In this document: one piece after another, positions 32,772 to 43,922 of the stretch
Position numbering within the stretch: position 1 is the stretch's first letter
How the letters are laid out: each line of letters opens with the position of its first letter
Assembly (NCBI GenBank): GCA_004026145.2
Contig: SWLE01000834.1
Span: forward strand, 62,001 to 126,000
Direction of reading: 5' to 3'
Length of the DNA stretch: 64,000 nucleotides
Origin: Takifugu bimaculatus
Taxonomy: Eukaryota; Chordata; Actinopteri; Tetraodontiformes; Tetraodontidae
Position numbers and translations under genes: made by a program
The notes under the pieces: generated by a model
The model's database searches: none
The model's input: only the letters and a program-made list of their open reading frames with translations
What the model was told of the DNA's origin: nothing

Positions 32772-35700
32772 ATGAACATTTGTCTTCTGTTTTGGATCCT
32801 GCTCCCAGCAGCAGAATGCGGTAAGTTGAAGAAACTTTCTTTACACGCACGTTCTGAGCGCTGTGTTGCGCTTTTCTCAGGTAGAAATAGACAAACAATC
32901 AGTCAGCTCTCTGTGTAGATGCTCTTCTCCCACATTTGATCTTGTTCCTCTCAGATGCCCCCAAAGACTCACACCATAAAAACCTATTAAAGATAATAAA
33001 AATAGAGTACAATAAGAAATAAAATAGAATATAAATATAAAACTATAAAAAAAACGCCCTTTGTTTTTGTTTAGCTCTGCAATAAAAACATCAATAGCGA
33101 ATAATGCACCAGGAAGCTGGTGAAATACTTGAAGATATTTGGGCAGTGACACTATTCTAAACGTTAACATGGGCAACCGAACGGGAAACTTCAGTGCTTC
33201 CGTTTCCAGTGCGGGGACTGTTCCTGACTGAGCCGTGACTCAAACAGGAGGTGGAGCAGTAGTGCACACTGAGACTTCCGGTTGATGCAACCTCTGCTAA
33301 AGTACCTCTGCCCTGTGTATTTTAATATTTAATACTTTTAATATCACAGGCATATGCATGAAATAGTTGTCACTTGTTGATAAGGCATCTGTTGAAACAC
33401 TGATTTAAACCTATTTCCACCATTTCACTGAAATTGTTGTCTTTATCAACATTTATTTGTCAACAAATACAGTAATTCAACATGAAAATTTACATTCAAA
33501 AATGATCAGGACCATTCAGCTGCAGCTACCTGGCTGAACTTTAACTAAAACCTGCAAACACACCGTTACCAGCCTGCTGAAAACAAATGCATGAACTAGC
33601 TGGTCAAGATATTGTTTAGTCAGGAATCCTTTAATTCTTGCAATATTTTTGGGTGTTTTTTGGGTGTTAGTCAGCTCATTTTGTTGTCCTCATGTGGTTG
33701 CTGGTCTCAAACTGTCTCAAACTACCAAGAATGATCTCCCAGGTAACTGTCCAAACACAGATGTATTTTTTAGTTGTTGACTATCTGAGGATTTGCTTTG
33801 ATTTTGATGCCTGCACACAGAGTACGAAGAGAGTGGAGATTAAACCTCTTTTCTTATTGGTGCCTGTTCAGGTGCTGTAGTAAACCTTGTTTATATTCAG
33901 TTTATGAGGAATCTATTATGATATTTTTGCTTTTTTTGATACCGTCCACCAATTTGAGCAGATACAACTCACAGCTTAAGGTTTAAAATAATTAACCATA
34001 AAATTAAACTGTCTACATCTTTCAATATTAATTTGACAAGACCTGAGATTGGGATCAATTTATAACATGATTATTTTTGTCAGAACCGCTGATCCCACTG
34101 TGAGGGTCCAGAGTTTTGACTCCATTTGTTTGTGTGTTTCAGGTTCCCATTCTCTTGAGTTCTTGTCTACAGGACGTGTTCAGCCTGGATCTGGGCCCCA
34201 TTTTGAACAAGTTACAGAGTTTGATGGAGTTGTGATCTCTCACTGTGACAGTGGGACACAACAAGAACACTTCAAACCCGTCCTGGAATCCCACAACTTA
34301 CCTGGGACCTGTGAGGTGGCCCTTAATGATGCTTTTGGTGCTCTCAAAGAGATTTCTAAATTCACCAATCACACACTGTGTAAGTTTGTAGCACATTTGC
34401 TTTGTAACACATCTAAGAGGAATTAAAACCTTTAACTAAAGAGAAAAAACAATCCTTGTAGATCTTCAGCGGCGGCGTGGCTGCATCACGTCAGACGAGA
34501 GGCTTGAATCTGCTTTTGACAACTGGGCAGTGAATGGAGAGGGTTTCATTCAGTTTGATGCTGGAGCTCAGAAATGGAAAGCCCTGTCTCCTTCTGCAGA
34601 AATGATTAAAGATTCGTGGAACAACCGTGAGGCTCGGAACCATTTCTTTGGACAATTCATCAATGAAGAATGTCCAGAAATTATCCATCAGATCAAATTA
34701 AGAGAAGTGGAAAAAAGAACAGGTGAACACACTCTCTGGTCCAAAAAAATATAACGCAAAATATAATAAAATCACAGCTTTGAATCACTTCATTAAATTG
34801 GACATAATTCAGGAATGAACCTGAACACATACAAAAGTATCTTTTCTTCCCCTGGCTGGTCCCACCCTGATCATCACCTTTTCTATCCTCCTGCAGATCT
34901 CCGTGTGTTTGCCAACCCTGTTGACAGAACCAAGGCATTGCTGAAGTGCCACGTCACCAGTACTGACAAATCAGTGCGTTCAGTGACTCTGACTGAAGAC
35001 GGGGCCCCCAAGGCAAACTGGATCACTGTAACTGGCCCGTTGCCTTCTGGGGATGGATCAGTGATCCTCATCCTGACAGCTGAGGTCCCCCTGATCCACA
35101 CCAACATCTATGGCTGTGTTGTCCAAACAGAAGACAGAACCATCACTGTCATGTGGGGTGAGAACTTTACATTTACATACTGCTGCATGATTGTTATTGA
35201 GTCATGATCCAGGCTGCACACAGGCCAGTGGGATCTTATTGTTGCTGGGGGGGTTCTGGTGTGTTGGGTACTCTGGTAAAAGTCCCTCATGAAGAAGCTC
35301 TGAAACGTTCCTGGTGATTCTCTGGTCTTCCTCCGTCTGAAAGGAGACCTTTGGATCTTTTCTGGCTGAGATTACAGCAGTGTTGGTCATTAACTCTGTC
35401 AGAAACGGCTGTTTCGATGCTGTTGAAACTTATTTGAGACTTATTTTTTTGTCTCTCCACAAGGTTTTTTTTTGGCCCATTTAATTAACAGAACATCCAG
35501 AAAGAAACGAGCTACTACAGAGTTACAATTTGGTACAGGCAGTGGAATGTACAGAACCACCCTCTGCCAGCAGGGGGCGCTGCAGCAGCTCAGCACCCAC
35601 CTTTCTATCGTCTTGGCACAGAATTATCAGTGCGCAACGTTGAGCTTCAGTCTGTGTCCAGGCCTCAGACAACTGTCGGCATGTCACGTTGGTCCAGACA

Positions 35701-36204
35701 GTTAATAAATGTAACAGTTGAAATACTCTAAATAGAGTACACTTTCTGTTATTCGGAGCACAGCTTTCAAAATATTAAAAATAAGTTTATTACAATAACA
35801 CATATGACGACATGCTGCATAGAGTAAAGTATGGCCAGTTTGGTGATTACAATAATCATGTTTTTGTTGTTTATACTCTTTTATGAGCAGATGGAAACAC
35901 ACTTGATGGACGATACATCCTTTACATCCAGATGACGTTTTGGAGAATTATCGGCATCATCTTTACAGTTTGTTGTTTAATCTCCGTAATGACTCTTTTG
36001 TGTAAGTCTCACTTCTTTGATTGTAACTTTCAAGTCAGTCTGTGAGCTGATATTTTGCTATTGTGGCCCTGCATTAATAGAATGTTAATGATGTTTCTTG
36101 TGAAATACACCTGTCAGCATCTATTAATTGTTCCTTCATTTTATTTCGTCATAGTCACAAGAGAGGAAGAAGTGGCAAAGAAAACTTTTCTCATGAGCCC
36201 ATAG
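32772..36204 (+). CDS. MHC class I-like gene 4 (TM/tail type 2)
   Basis: Six exons: 32772-32820 signal, 34143-34379 alpha1, 34462-34722 alpha2, 34897-35157 alpha3, 35891-36001 TM, 36155-36204 tail; phase 1; about 322 aa. The end of alpha1 reads GTCEVALNDAFGALKEI instead of GTCRPACYDVFDALKAI, removing one cysteine. The N-H-T sequon is kept. Alpha2 ends GQFINEECPEIIHQIKL, keeping the second disulfide cysteine. Genes 4 and 6 share this alpha1/alpha2 version. Alpha3 has TIT, not the NIT sequon. The TM exon is type 2 as in gene 2, but the tail is FTREEEVAKKTFLMSP. A further in-phase tail exon lies downstream (36734-36855). Intron 1 carries a gene-specific insertion (about 33360-33740) and a deletion near 33928. 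Confidence 0.85.
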
Positions 36205-36733
36205 AAGAATAACTGGGGGAAGATGGATTTTATCCACGGAGGACTTGAGCAGAGACGACATCAATGATCCAGGATGTTTTACTCTTCATGCTGAAAGTGC
36301 ACGTCTATAGAAATGTATAGACCTGAACAGAGGATCCAAAGTCACATGTGCTGTAATATTTGGACTGTGTTGTCATCCAGTAGCAGAGCTTTGAGACTTA
36401 TGCTGCTGACACGGGTCTAACCTTCACTGACTGTCATCTTTTTTAAGAAGCCAAGAAGCCAAACTATGGAAAACTTTAGCACTTTGACCCTAAATTCAGT
36501 ATTAATGATCTTGAACTTCTTAAATCAGAGCTTAACACTCATCTTTCAAAACTGCTTTTAAACACCTCGTAATGCTGTCACTTTATGTCTGGTTTCATGT
36601 ATTTTTGTGTTATTTACTCATTCATCTCTCCTTTATTTTGTTTTGTTTAATTAGCCTTATGATCAGATCAATGTTTGTAATGAAATATCTGCCAACATGT
36701 ATTATTTGTGCCTCCATTTGTGTTTCACAATAG

Positions 36734-36855
36734 TCAAGAAGAGGATTGTTTCAAGTGATGAAGAACAACCACCAGTATCTTTAAGGAGTGATGAATTGAT
36801 GGATAACCAGAAGAATGAATATTTGTCAAGATTGGACGAGAGACAAATGCTATGA
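36734..36855 (+). other. Spare or alternative tail exon downstream of gene 4
   Basis: A 122-bp segment after a CACAATAG acceptor, open to TGA at 36853-36855. It matches the tail exon used by gene 6 (50314-50435): KKRIVSSDEEQPPVSLRSDE, then about 20 more residues ending DERQML. The gene 4 TM donor (36001) would join it in frame. It is either a leftover of the type 4 gene end, or an alternative tail. Confidence 0.6.
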
Positions 36856-38480
36856 TCCAGAATATTTTTATTCTCCATATTAAAGTTGCCCCGTGTAATA
36901 CAACTGAGCAGGGGATCAAAACACAAACATTTGCAGTGAACCGACTTTAACGTTCACATTTACGACACTTTCAAACAGAGCAGTACATTAAACAGAACAT
37001 ACAGGTGAAGTCACGACAGTGATCAGGTGTAAAAAGCTAAAGAAACTTTTTATTTTTATGTTCTTTTCCCTGTGACCTTTTATCGATTATGTAAGCACTT
37101 TGGTTTCCTATTTAGACATTATAAAGCATTACACAAATAACTATTTCTATGTTAATGTAACATGACCACCAAACTACTGTTTAGTGAACCGTTTACTTAA
37201 ACATTAATTTATTTCTTTAAGAGACTGATGATCAAATGTAACTCATGTTCTTTGATGATGTCATATGGCACCAAGAATGTTGTCAATAAACGATTAATTT
37301 TAATTTAATGAAATTGAATATCAAAATAAATGTACATACTTGTTAAGATCTTCTTTTACTGTATTAAATGTCTTTATACTAAGATTGTCTTATTTTTACT
37401 TCCTTCATTAGAAGAATAGTTTATATTTTATATCAAGAGGCAGAATTTTTATTTACTCCAGATTATAAAGAACAACTTGCTTAGACTTATTTTTACACAT
37501 AAAATAAACATTTATTAGTGAGAAATAATAATATATATGTATATTTTTGTAACAATTTTCATGTAGATTGTTTTTTAAGATCTTTCACAAAAATAAGGCT
37601 CGAGTGATTTGCATCAGTTTACTGAATTAGTCTAAAGTGTGTTCCTTTAAAAACACGTGCAACAAAGATGAAAAAGAAAGACATCGGACAGAAATGATCT
37701 AGTCCGTTTATACAACTAATTTATTGGCCTATCAGAGCGCTGCCAGATTAATAAATTATTGTTCACCCAGGTAATAATGACTTATGGCTTTTCAAAAAAG
37801 CATCCACAGAAACTTCAGTGACTATATTTTCATGTCACCTTCGTATTATTATTGTCACATTCTACTAAATTTGTTTGGTAACATACGAAAACTCAAACAC
37901 TTTCAAGATCTTAAATGATCCTAAAAGATCTTTAACATCTCAACATGTCTCTAAACTACAGACATCACCTTTTTTAATACATTCAGTGAGAAGACATAAA
38001 TGCATTGTTGTCAAACTTAGAAGAAGAATCAGTATCAGGGTTTCCTGCAGAATAGGATTTAGTAGTTCTATTTTCAGGACAATAACAACAAAAGCACCAT
38101 TTAATGCTACTCATTAAAAACCAGTAGTAACAAGTACTCATGCAAACTCAAATCAGACAGTAACCTTCAGATGTTTTATGACATTCCAGACGCTATTCTG
38201 TAGGACCTCCAATATCTGTTTAGTAATAACTGCTATCTGCTCGTTGTGGAGGCTGATGATGTCTGACCAAGATCTCCCCTGAGAAAACACAGACCAGCAG
38301 CTCAGCCTTCCAGAGAGAAGATGGAGCAGTTACAGAAGGAACAGGGGATGTTAAACTAGTAAAGAATTAAAATGTCAATATAGAACATATTTCAACCAGT
38401 GAAGAGCAGGCAGCCAGGCTAAAGCAGCAAGAATGTAGCTCAGAGGAACAGAATTATAACTTTGTTCAACGATGGAACAT
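36856..38480 (+). other. Intergenic region between genes 4 and 5
   Basis: AT-rich non-coding DNA, closely matching 50436-52050 between genes 6 and 7. It contains several AATAAA signals (for example near 37286 and 37503). A frame at 37875-38117 is repeated in the other copy at 51448-51690 but has no features of a gene. I see no further element here. Confidence 0.5.
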
Positions 38481-38769
38481 TTATCACTTCAATTAAGGCA
38501 AACGTCTCGTCTCGGTAAAATAAAAGTAAGGCGCGATCCAACTATTACACCCACTTCCGGTGTTTACTGCCTGATAAAGGTTCAAAAAGTAACGATCGTA
38601 CAGATAAAAAAAATCGTGACGTGTTCTGAAGACGTTTGGTTCCCCAGCGCTGGAGAGACAACTTCATCTTTTCTCCTCTTTTGGATGCACAACAACAACA
38701 ACAACAACAACACCAACATCGACAGCAAATAATTATGGACTTTTATTTGGGAAACGCAACTGCAGGAAG
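38481..38769 (+). promoter_or_regulatory. Upstream region of MKFC-type gene 5
   Basis: Different from the MNIC-type promoters. It includes CACTTCCGGTGTTTACTG (an ETS-like CTTCCGG), a CGTGACGT CRE-like half and a GAAGACGTTTGG stretch, then an ACAACAACA run just before the signal exon. The corresponding region of gene 7 (about 52155-52403) is nearly the same. The start of transcription is not evident. Confidence 0.4.
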
Positions 38770-41257
38770 ATGAAGTTCTGTCTTTTGCTTTACTGGGTTT
38801 TGCTGCCAGCAGCAGAATGTGGTAGGTGACACAACTGTAATGGCGAAAGTTTGGATTTGCAGGGTTGTTAGACGCCGCGCAAAGTTTGCCAAGTTTATTG
38901 AATCAAGTTTATTTTGGTCACCACGTGTTACACTCATCGAGAACCTCAGGCTCCGAACCGAACTGCAGCGTTGGAAACACGCGCCTTTCTTGTCGCGCTC
39001 TTTGCGTCAAACACTTGAACAGATTCCCGAGAGAAGTTCCACGGACATCCAAAGATTTAAGACTGACTGATCCATGATCCACAACCACGTTTAAATATTA
39101 ATAATAAAATACTGGCTAAAGACAGGAAACGTACAAAAAAGAGAGCATTTTATGGTTTGCTCTGGAGACCCGGAGAAGCTGCTTTATTAGGTGTAATAGT
39201 TCATGATCTTCCTTTTCTTCTTTCTTAAACTGGTGGTTGGTAGACTATGTTTCAGCTTATTACTGCCATCGACTGTTGAGTGTAGATCAGGAAGCAATAT
39301 AATTTTATTTAAAAAAGCATTTATTCGGCCTGATATTTCTTCTGATTGTTTGGTACCCGTGTGGCCTACAAAGCCTGAGTGAGACCCTCAAGAAGGGCAC
39401 CAAATTTAAACAACGGGTGTCCACAGATGTCCTTGTTTCCAACCAGGTGTAATCCTGCAAAGACAGAATCCCGAACTCTGAGTGGCTGAGAGCCAGTGGA
39501 TTTGAAATTAGGATCCTCCTCCCAGGCGTGACGCCGACGTGGATTATAAACTCCCAACGTTGCTCCTGATAACCACACTATCTTCAGCCAGAGATTCTTG
39601 TCTTCGTTATCTGGATCTACCCAAGAACACTGCCGCTGCGCTCCTCTACCTCATTCCCTTTCCTTTCTCTCTCCTATTGCTCCTGCCTTTTTCCTTTCAG
39701 TTTGTGCTTTGTTATTGTTTCAACTTCTTCCTTTTTCCTAATTTGACATTAAAACACAGTTTCCTGTGTTCCTGTCAGAACCTTTTGATGCAAGAACTCC
39801 ATTTGTTTGTGTGTTTCAGGTTCCCATTCTCTTGAGTTCTTGTCTACAGGACGTGTTCAGCCTGGATCTCGGCCCCATTTTGAGCAAGTTACAGAGTTTG
39901 ATGGAGTTGTGATCTCTCACTGTGACAGTGGGACACAACAAGAACACTTCAAACCCGTCCTGGAATCCCACAACTTACCTGGGACCTGCAGACCAGCATG
40001 TTATGATGTTTTTGATGCTCTCAAAGCGATTTCTAAATTCACCAATCACACACGGAGTAAGTTTTTTAGCACATTTGCTTTGTAACACATCTAAGAGGAA
40101 TTAAAACCTTTAACTAAAGAGAAAAAATAATCCTTGTAGATGTTCAACGGCGGCGTGGCTGCATCACGTCAGACGAGAGGCTCGAATCTGCTTTTGACAA
40201 CTGGGCAGTGAATGGAGAGGGTTTCATTCAGTTTGATGCTGGAGCTCAGAAATGGAAAGCCCTGTCTCCTTCTGCAGAAATGATTAAAGAGTCGTGGAAC
40301 GGCTATGAGGCTCGGAACCATTTGTTTGGACAATTCATCAGGAGATACTGTCTAGAAATGATCCACCACATCAAATTAAGAGAAATAGAAAAAAGAACAG
40401 GTGAACACACTCTCTGGTCCTAAAATAGCAGCCTGGTGTTGGTTATGAGCTAAAACTATGTTGAGAGGAAGAGTGAGCTGCTCATCACTGCTGGTTCCCT
40501 GTTCAAAGAGTGACAACAGACAACCCTGATCATCACCTTTTCTATCCTCCTGCAGATCTCCGTGTGTTTGCCAACCCTGTTGACAGAACCAGGGCATTGC
40601 TGAAGTGCCACGTCACCAGTACTGACAAATCAGTGCGTTCAGTGTCTCTGACTGAAGACGGGGCCCCCAAGGCAAACTGGATCACTGTAACTGACCCGTT
40701 GCCTTCTGGGGATGGATCAGTGATCCTCATCCTGACAGCTGAGGTCCCCCTGATCCACACCAACATCTATGGCTGTGTTGTCCAAACAGAAGACAGAACC
40801 ATCACTGTCATGTGGGGTGAGAACTTTACATTTACATGCTGCTGCATGATTGTTATCGAGTCAAAGCAATACAGGCTGAAATTTTAACGTTGTGTTCAAG
40901 TCTCAGTTAGTTTAGGTTTGTTAAAAATCTGATGTGAGAAATACTTGAGCGCTGGGAAAATAAGAAATATAACTGTTTAAATACTGTGAATAGTGTCCGC
41001 TACATTTGTCAGCATCAACATTATTAGTTTATTATTGTAATTATTACTTTTATTACGATGTTTTTAGTAACAATGCTATTTTTTCTTTGGTTCCAGATGG
41101 AAACACACTTGATGGAAGAGAAATTCTTTCCACAAGTGTCAGTTGGACACTAATTTTGGGCTGCATTCTGTTTTTATGTGTTCTTTTTCTAATCTGCACA
41201 ACAGCACTGGTGCTCAAATGTATCAGTAAGTATCACTACAGTAAATGTAACATTTAA
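38770..41257 (+). CDS. MHC class I-like gene 5 (MKFC signal; terminal exon deleted)
   Basis: Exons: 38770-38821 signal (MKFCLLLYWVLLPAAEC), 39820-40056 alpha1, 40140-40400 alpha2, 40556-40816 alpha3, 41097-41225 TM (type 3). The ectodomain keeps the alpha2 cysteine pair, the N-H-T sequon and the Ig-fold alpha3. Near the TM exon it follows gene 3, but at about 41378 the sequence jumps from TTTAATTA to GGGGTAGTAATAG. That removes roughly 930 bp, including both candidate tail exons seen in genes 3 and 7. Reading through the TM donor adds ISKYHYSKCNI to a TAA at 41255-41257, so a membrane form with a short intron-coded tail is still possible. It may otherwise be a pseudogene. Confidence 0.75.
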
Positions 41258-41551
41258 GTCAGTCTGTCAGCTGTTGATTTAGTATTGTTGAAATATTTTA
41301 CATTTTTGTGGACAAATCATTGAGTTTCTAATGAGATCTACCTCTCAGCACATATTAATTCATCCTCCATTTAATTAGGGGTAGTAATAGCACAGTTAAT
41401 GTAAATGTAACTGGGGAAACTGTACAGTGTGGAGAAAACAGTTGTAATTCAACAAGTCTGAGAAGAGCAGAGAACAGAGGCAGTGAAGATTGTGAGTAAA
41501 AATAAAAGAGTGGAAGAGATGAATGAACCAAATAAATCATGTGTTTCATTT

Positions 41552-42435
41552 CAGAACTTTGCTGGATATGTTCCCGGTGCAAGCACTTAGACTCTACATG
41601 GGCCAATCAAAATCTCACCCGTGTATGCGCTCCAGGAACAGGCTGGGGAAATGCCACTGTGGCTGAAGAGGAAACAGTTGGCTGCTAATTACTGGATTCA
41701 TTCAAGAGGTCAGAGGGGTGAACATCTTACAAAGGGGGTTCTGCTAGTGAGTTGGGAGGAGACAGCACAAAAGGGGGGTTTTGGGTGGAAGGGTGATGAG
41801 GTGGCCAAGGATATGGGGGTGTATAACCATTAAAAGCAGGAGCAATGTTGACAGAGAAATTAATGATCAAAGTCAGAAGGCAAGAGTGTTGTGTGGGTAA
41901 AAGCAAATGAGCAGTGGCAACAGAGCGGGGAAACAGAGGTCAAGGGGAGGCATCTTCTTTCCAATACAAAGGAGGGACAATGCATCAAGGAGAAGGGAAA
42001 AGAGCAGGAAAGAGCAGGTTATAATAACAAGGTTAAGAATTAGGCAGAGCAACTTAGACAATATGCTATACATTGTGGAGAAGCATCCATCTATGTGAGC
42101 AGTGTCATGAACTGGAGACAACAGAACATGTGCTTTTAATGTGTAGGCATAATAGTGAGGAAAGGAAGATGATGGATGGATGGACTGAGGAAACTGGGAA
42201 TGGTGGATGTGGATGAGCTGGGTAGAGAGTTCAGGTGGGAGGAAAGAGCTTTATAAATTTCTTACGTACTGATCTAGTAAAAAGGATGGAAGGATGGATA
42301 CGCTAGATAGAGGACCAGAAGGTGGCAGCTCCAATATAGATGCCAACTGCCTTTAAAACCAAAAGAAATAGTGGAAGAACAACAACAACAAGATGAAGAT
42401 CGGAACCAGACAAATCTACCGATCAGGACAAAAAG
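41552..42435 (+). mobile_element. I-type LINE, 3' end copy 3
   Basis: The short LINE 3' portion begins with the sequence that follows the RT (AGAACTTTGCTGGATATG) and continues to the C-terminal cysteine motif near 42100 and the CAACAACAAC tail near 42378. It is joined by deletion to the flank of gene 5. RNase H is absent, as in copies 2 and 4. Confidence 0.7.
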
Positions 42436-42788
42436 TAATGATGGGCAAATTAAGCTTGTGAATTCCCGAACCACTTGTAATGATTACTCGAAGTAATGAT
42501 TACCTGAAGTTGTAGTTCTAGCGCCCTCTACTGGCGACCCGCGAGCCTTGCACTGCAGGGTTGGAGCCGCTATTGGTGACCGGGAGGCGCACACATGAGC
42601 TTTGTTTTGTTAAGGAGAAAATGCTGGTAAAATATGCCATAGCTTGGGTATTCTTGTGTAACTGGACTCGAAGTTTTTATTGAGGTACGTTATTTTTTCC
42701 ACAGTATTGGGATTTAACCAGTTTCTTTTTTGCTCACAATTTCTCCACATTTGGAGAATATTCTTCTGCAGGGTACAGTAGATGCTGG
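42436..42788 (-). mobile_element. hAT relic (hAT-A) copy 3, truncated
   Basis: The left end matches hAT-A copies 1 and 2, including TAATGATGGGCAAATTAAGC and the minus-strand LNPNTVEKITYLNKN segment. It stops after GATGCTGG, where the LTR-like segment begins. Copy 4 (59362-59716) has the same breakpoint. Confidence 0.7.
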
Positions 42789-43921
42789 TATGGCGGGGTG
42801 GGGAGAGGTGGAACGGCTCACGACAACGCCACCTGGGGAGTTTCACCCCAGGAATTAACTGGAGAACAGGAACGCGCAGATAAGGTTCTATTCCAGAGGC
42901 AGAGACAGGATTGAGGGTTATGCGCTACAATTTTATTAAAGCCAATACTCAACAAAAAAAAATAACTCTGCTGTACAAAAGTCAAACAAAAGGGGTGGAC
43001 AGGGTTGGGGCCCCACCGGCAGGTGAAACTCAATTAGGGGAGATAAACAAACTAAAAACACCCGTGCTACTGCAAACAAAACTACACACGAGGGGTGATG
43101 AAAACGCCCTCCACCAGGGGTTGGGTCCCCGCCGTGGCCCGCAGCACCTGTCCACAAAGAAAAGGAACAATTAAATTTACAATGATAAACAATCAGACGC
43201 GACGAGCGAACAGGCAAATAAATGGTGACCAGGTCTAAAAGAACACAACGTCAACCAAGAAACGAAAAGCAACAAAACCTAAAAAAGTAAATATAAATTG
43301 ATACAATTTACACACTGTTAAGAGTCTAAAATTTAGGCAAAAGCTCCGTGGTCGCCTCGGCGGCACCACCACGTCTCAGCGCCGTTTCTCCGAGCAAAAG
43401 GGGAGCGAGGGGAGAGGGAGAGAGAGAATCCCGAACCAAAGGACCGAGCCAAAGCAGCAGTGGGTCCAGTACGCGAGGTAGTCCGTGCCGACTGTGTTTG
43501 GTGGCGCCACCACTCCGTGAGGGGTTCCCGCTGGGGCAACGCGACCCACTGACGCCAGCCGGCAGCCAACTGCAGCAAGAACAGCCCCATTAACATTTAT
43601 CAACCGAGTGGGGGAGTCAGTGACGCGCATTGCTGCGCCTTACCTGCCCAGGGTGAACTAGCGCGCGTGCCCTCACGGCAAAGCGCTCTAGGCGGGAGGA
43701 AGCACCAACCTTCTTGGCGCTGCCAGACAGCTCGCGCTGTGAAACAGTTTCTGTTGGTGGAACCGCCCAGATGAGCCGCAACCCCGCCGTACCGTCGAAG
43801 GGGAAAAACAACTGAAGTCAGCTGGAGGCAGTGCCTTATATAAACCTTTTCTCCCCACCCACCAATTAAGGCACTACCTCCATATGGCACCTGTTCGGAG
43901 GGCAGGCCACGCCCTGCCACA
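42789..43921. mobile_element. GC-rich LTR-like segment directly upstream of hAT-3a
   Basis: A 1.13-kb segment duplicated at 59717-60861. Its ends are weakly inverted: TATGGCGGGGTGGGG at the left and, reverse complemented, TGTGGCAGGGCGTGG at the right, as in an LTR. It is richer in CpG than its surroundings. A TATATAAA box on the + strand (43837-43844) lies about 80 bp before the hAT-3a start codon. Several frames are partly open but none resembles a known protein. A solo LTR is the best guess; a promoter region of hAT-3 is the alternative. Confidence 0.5.
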
Positions 43922-43922
43922 C

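Noticed and set aside
37875..38117. 80-codon frame conserved between 37875 and 51448
   Set aside because: Both copies sit in duplicated intergenic DNA; no splice or promoter context and no recognisable domain.
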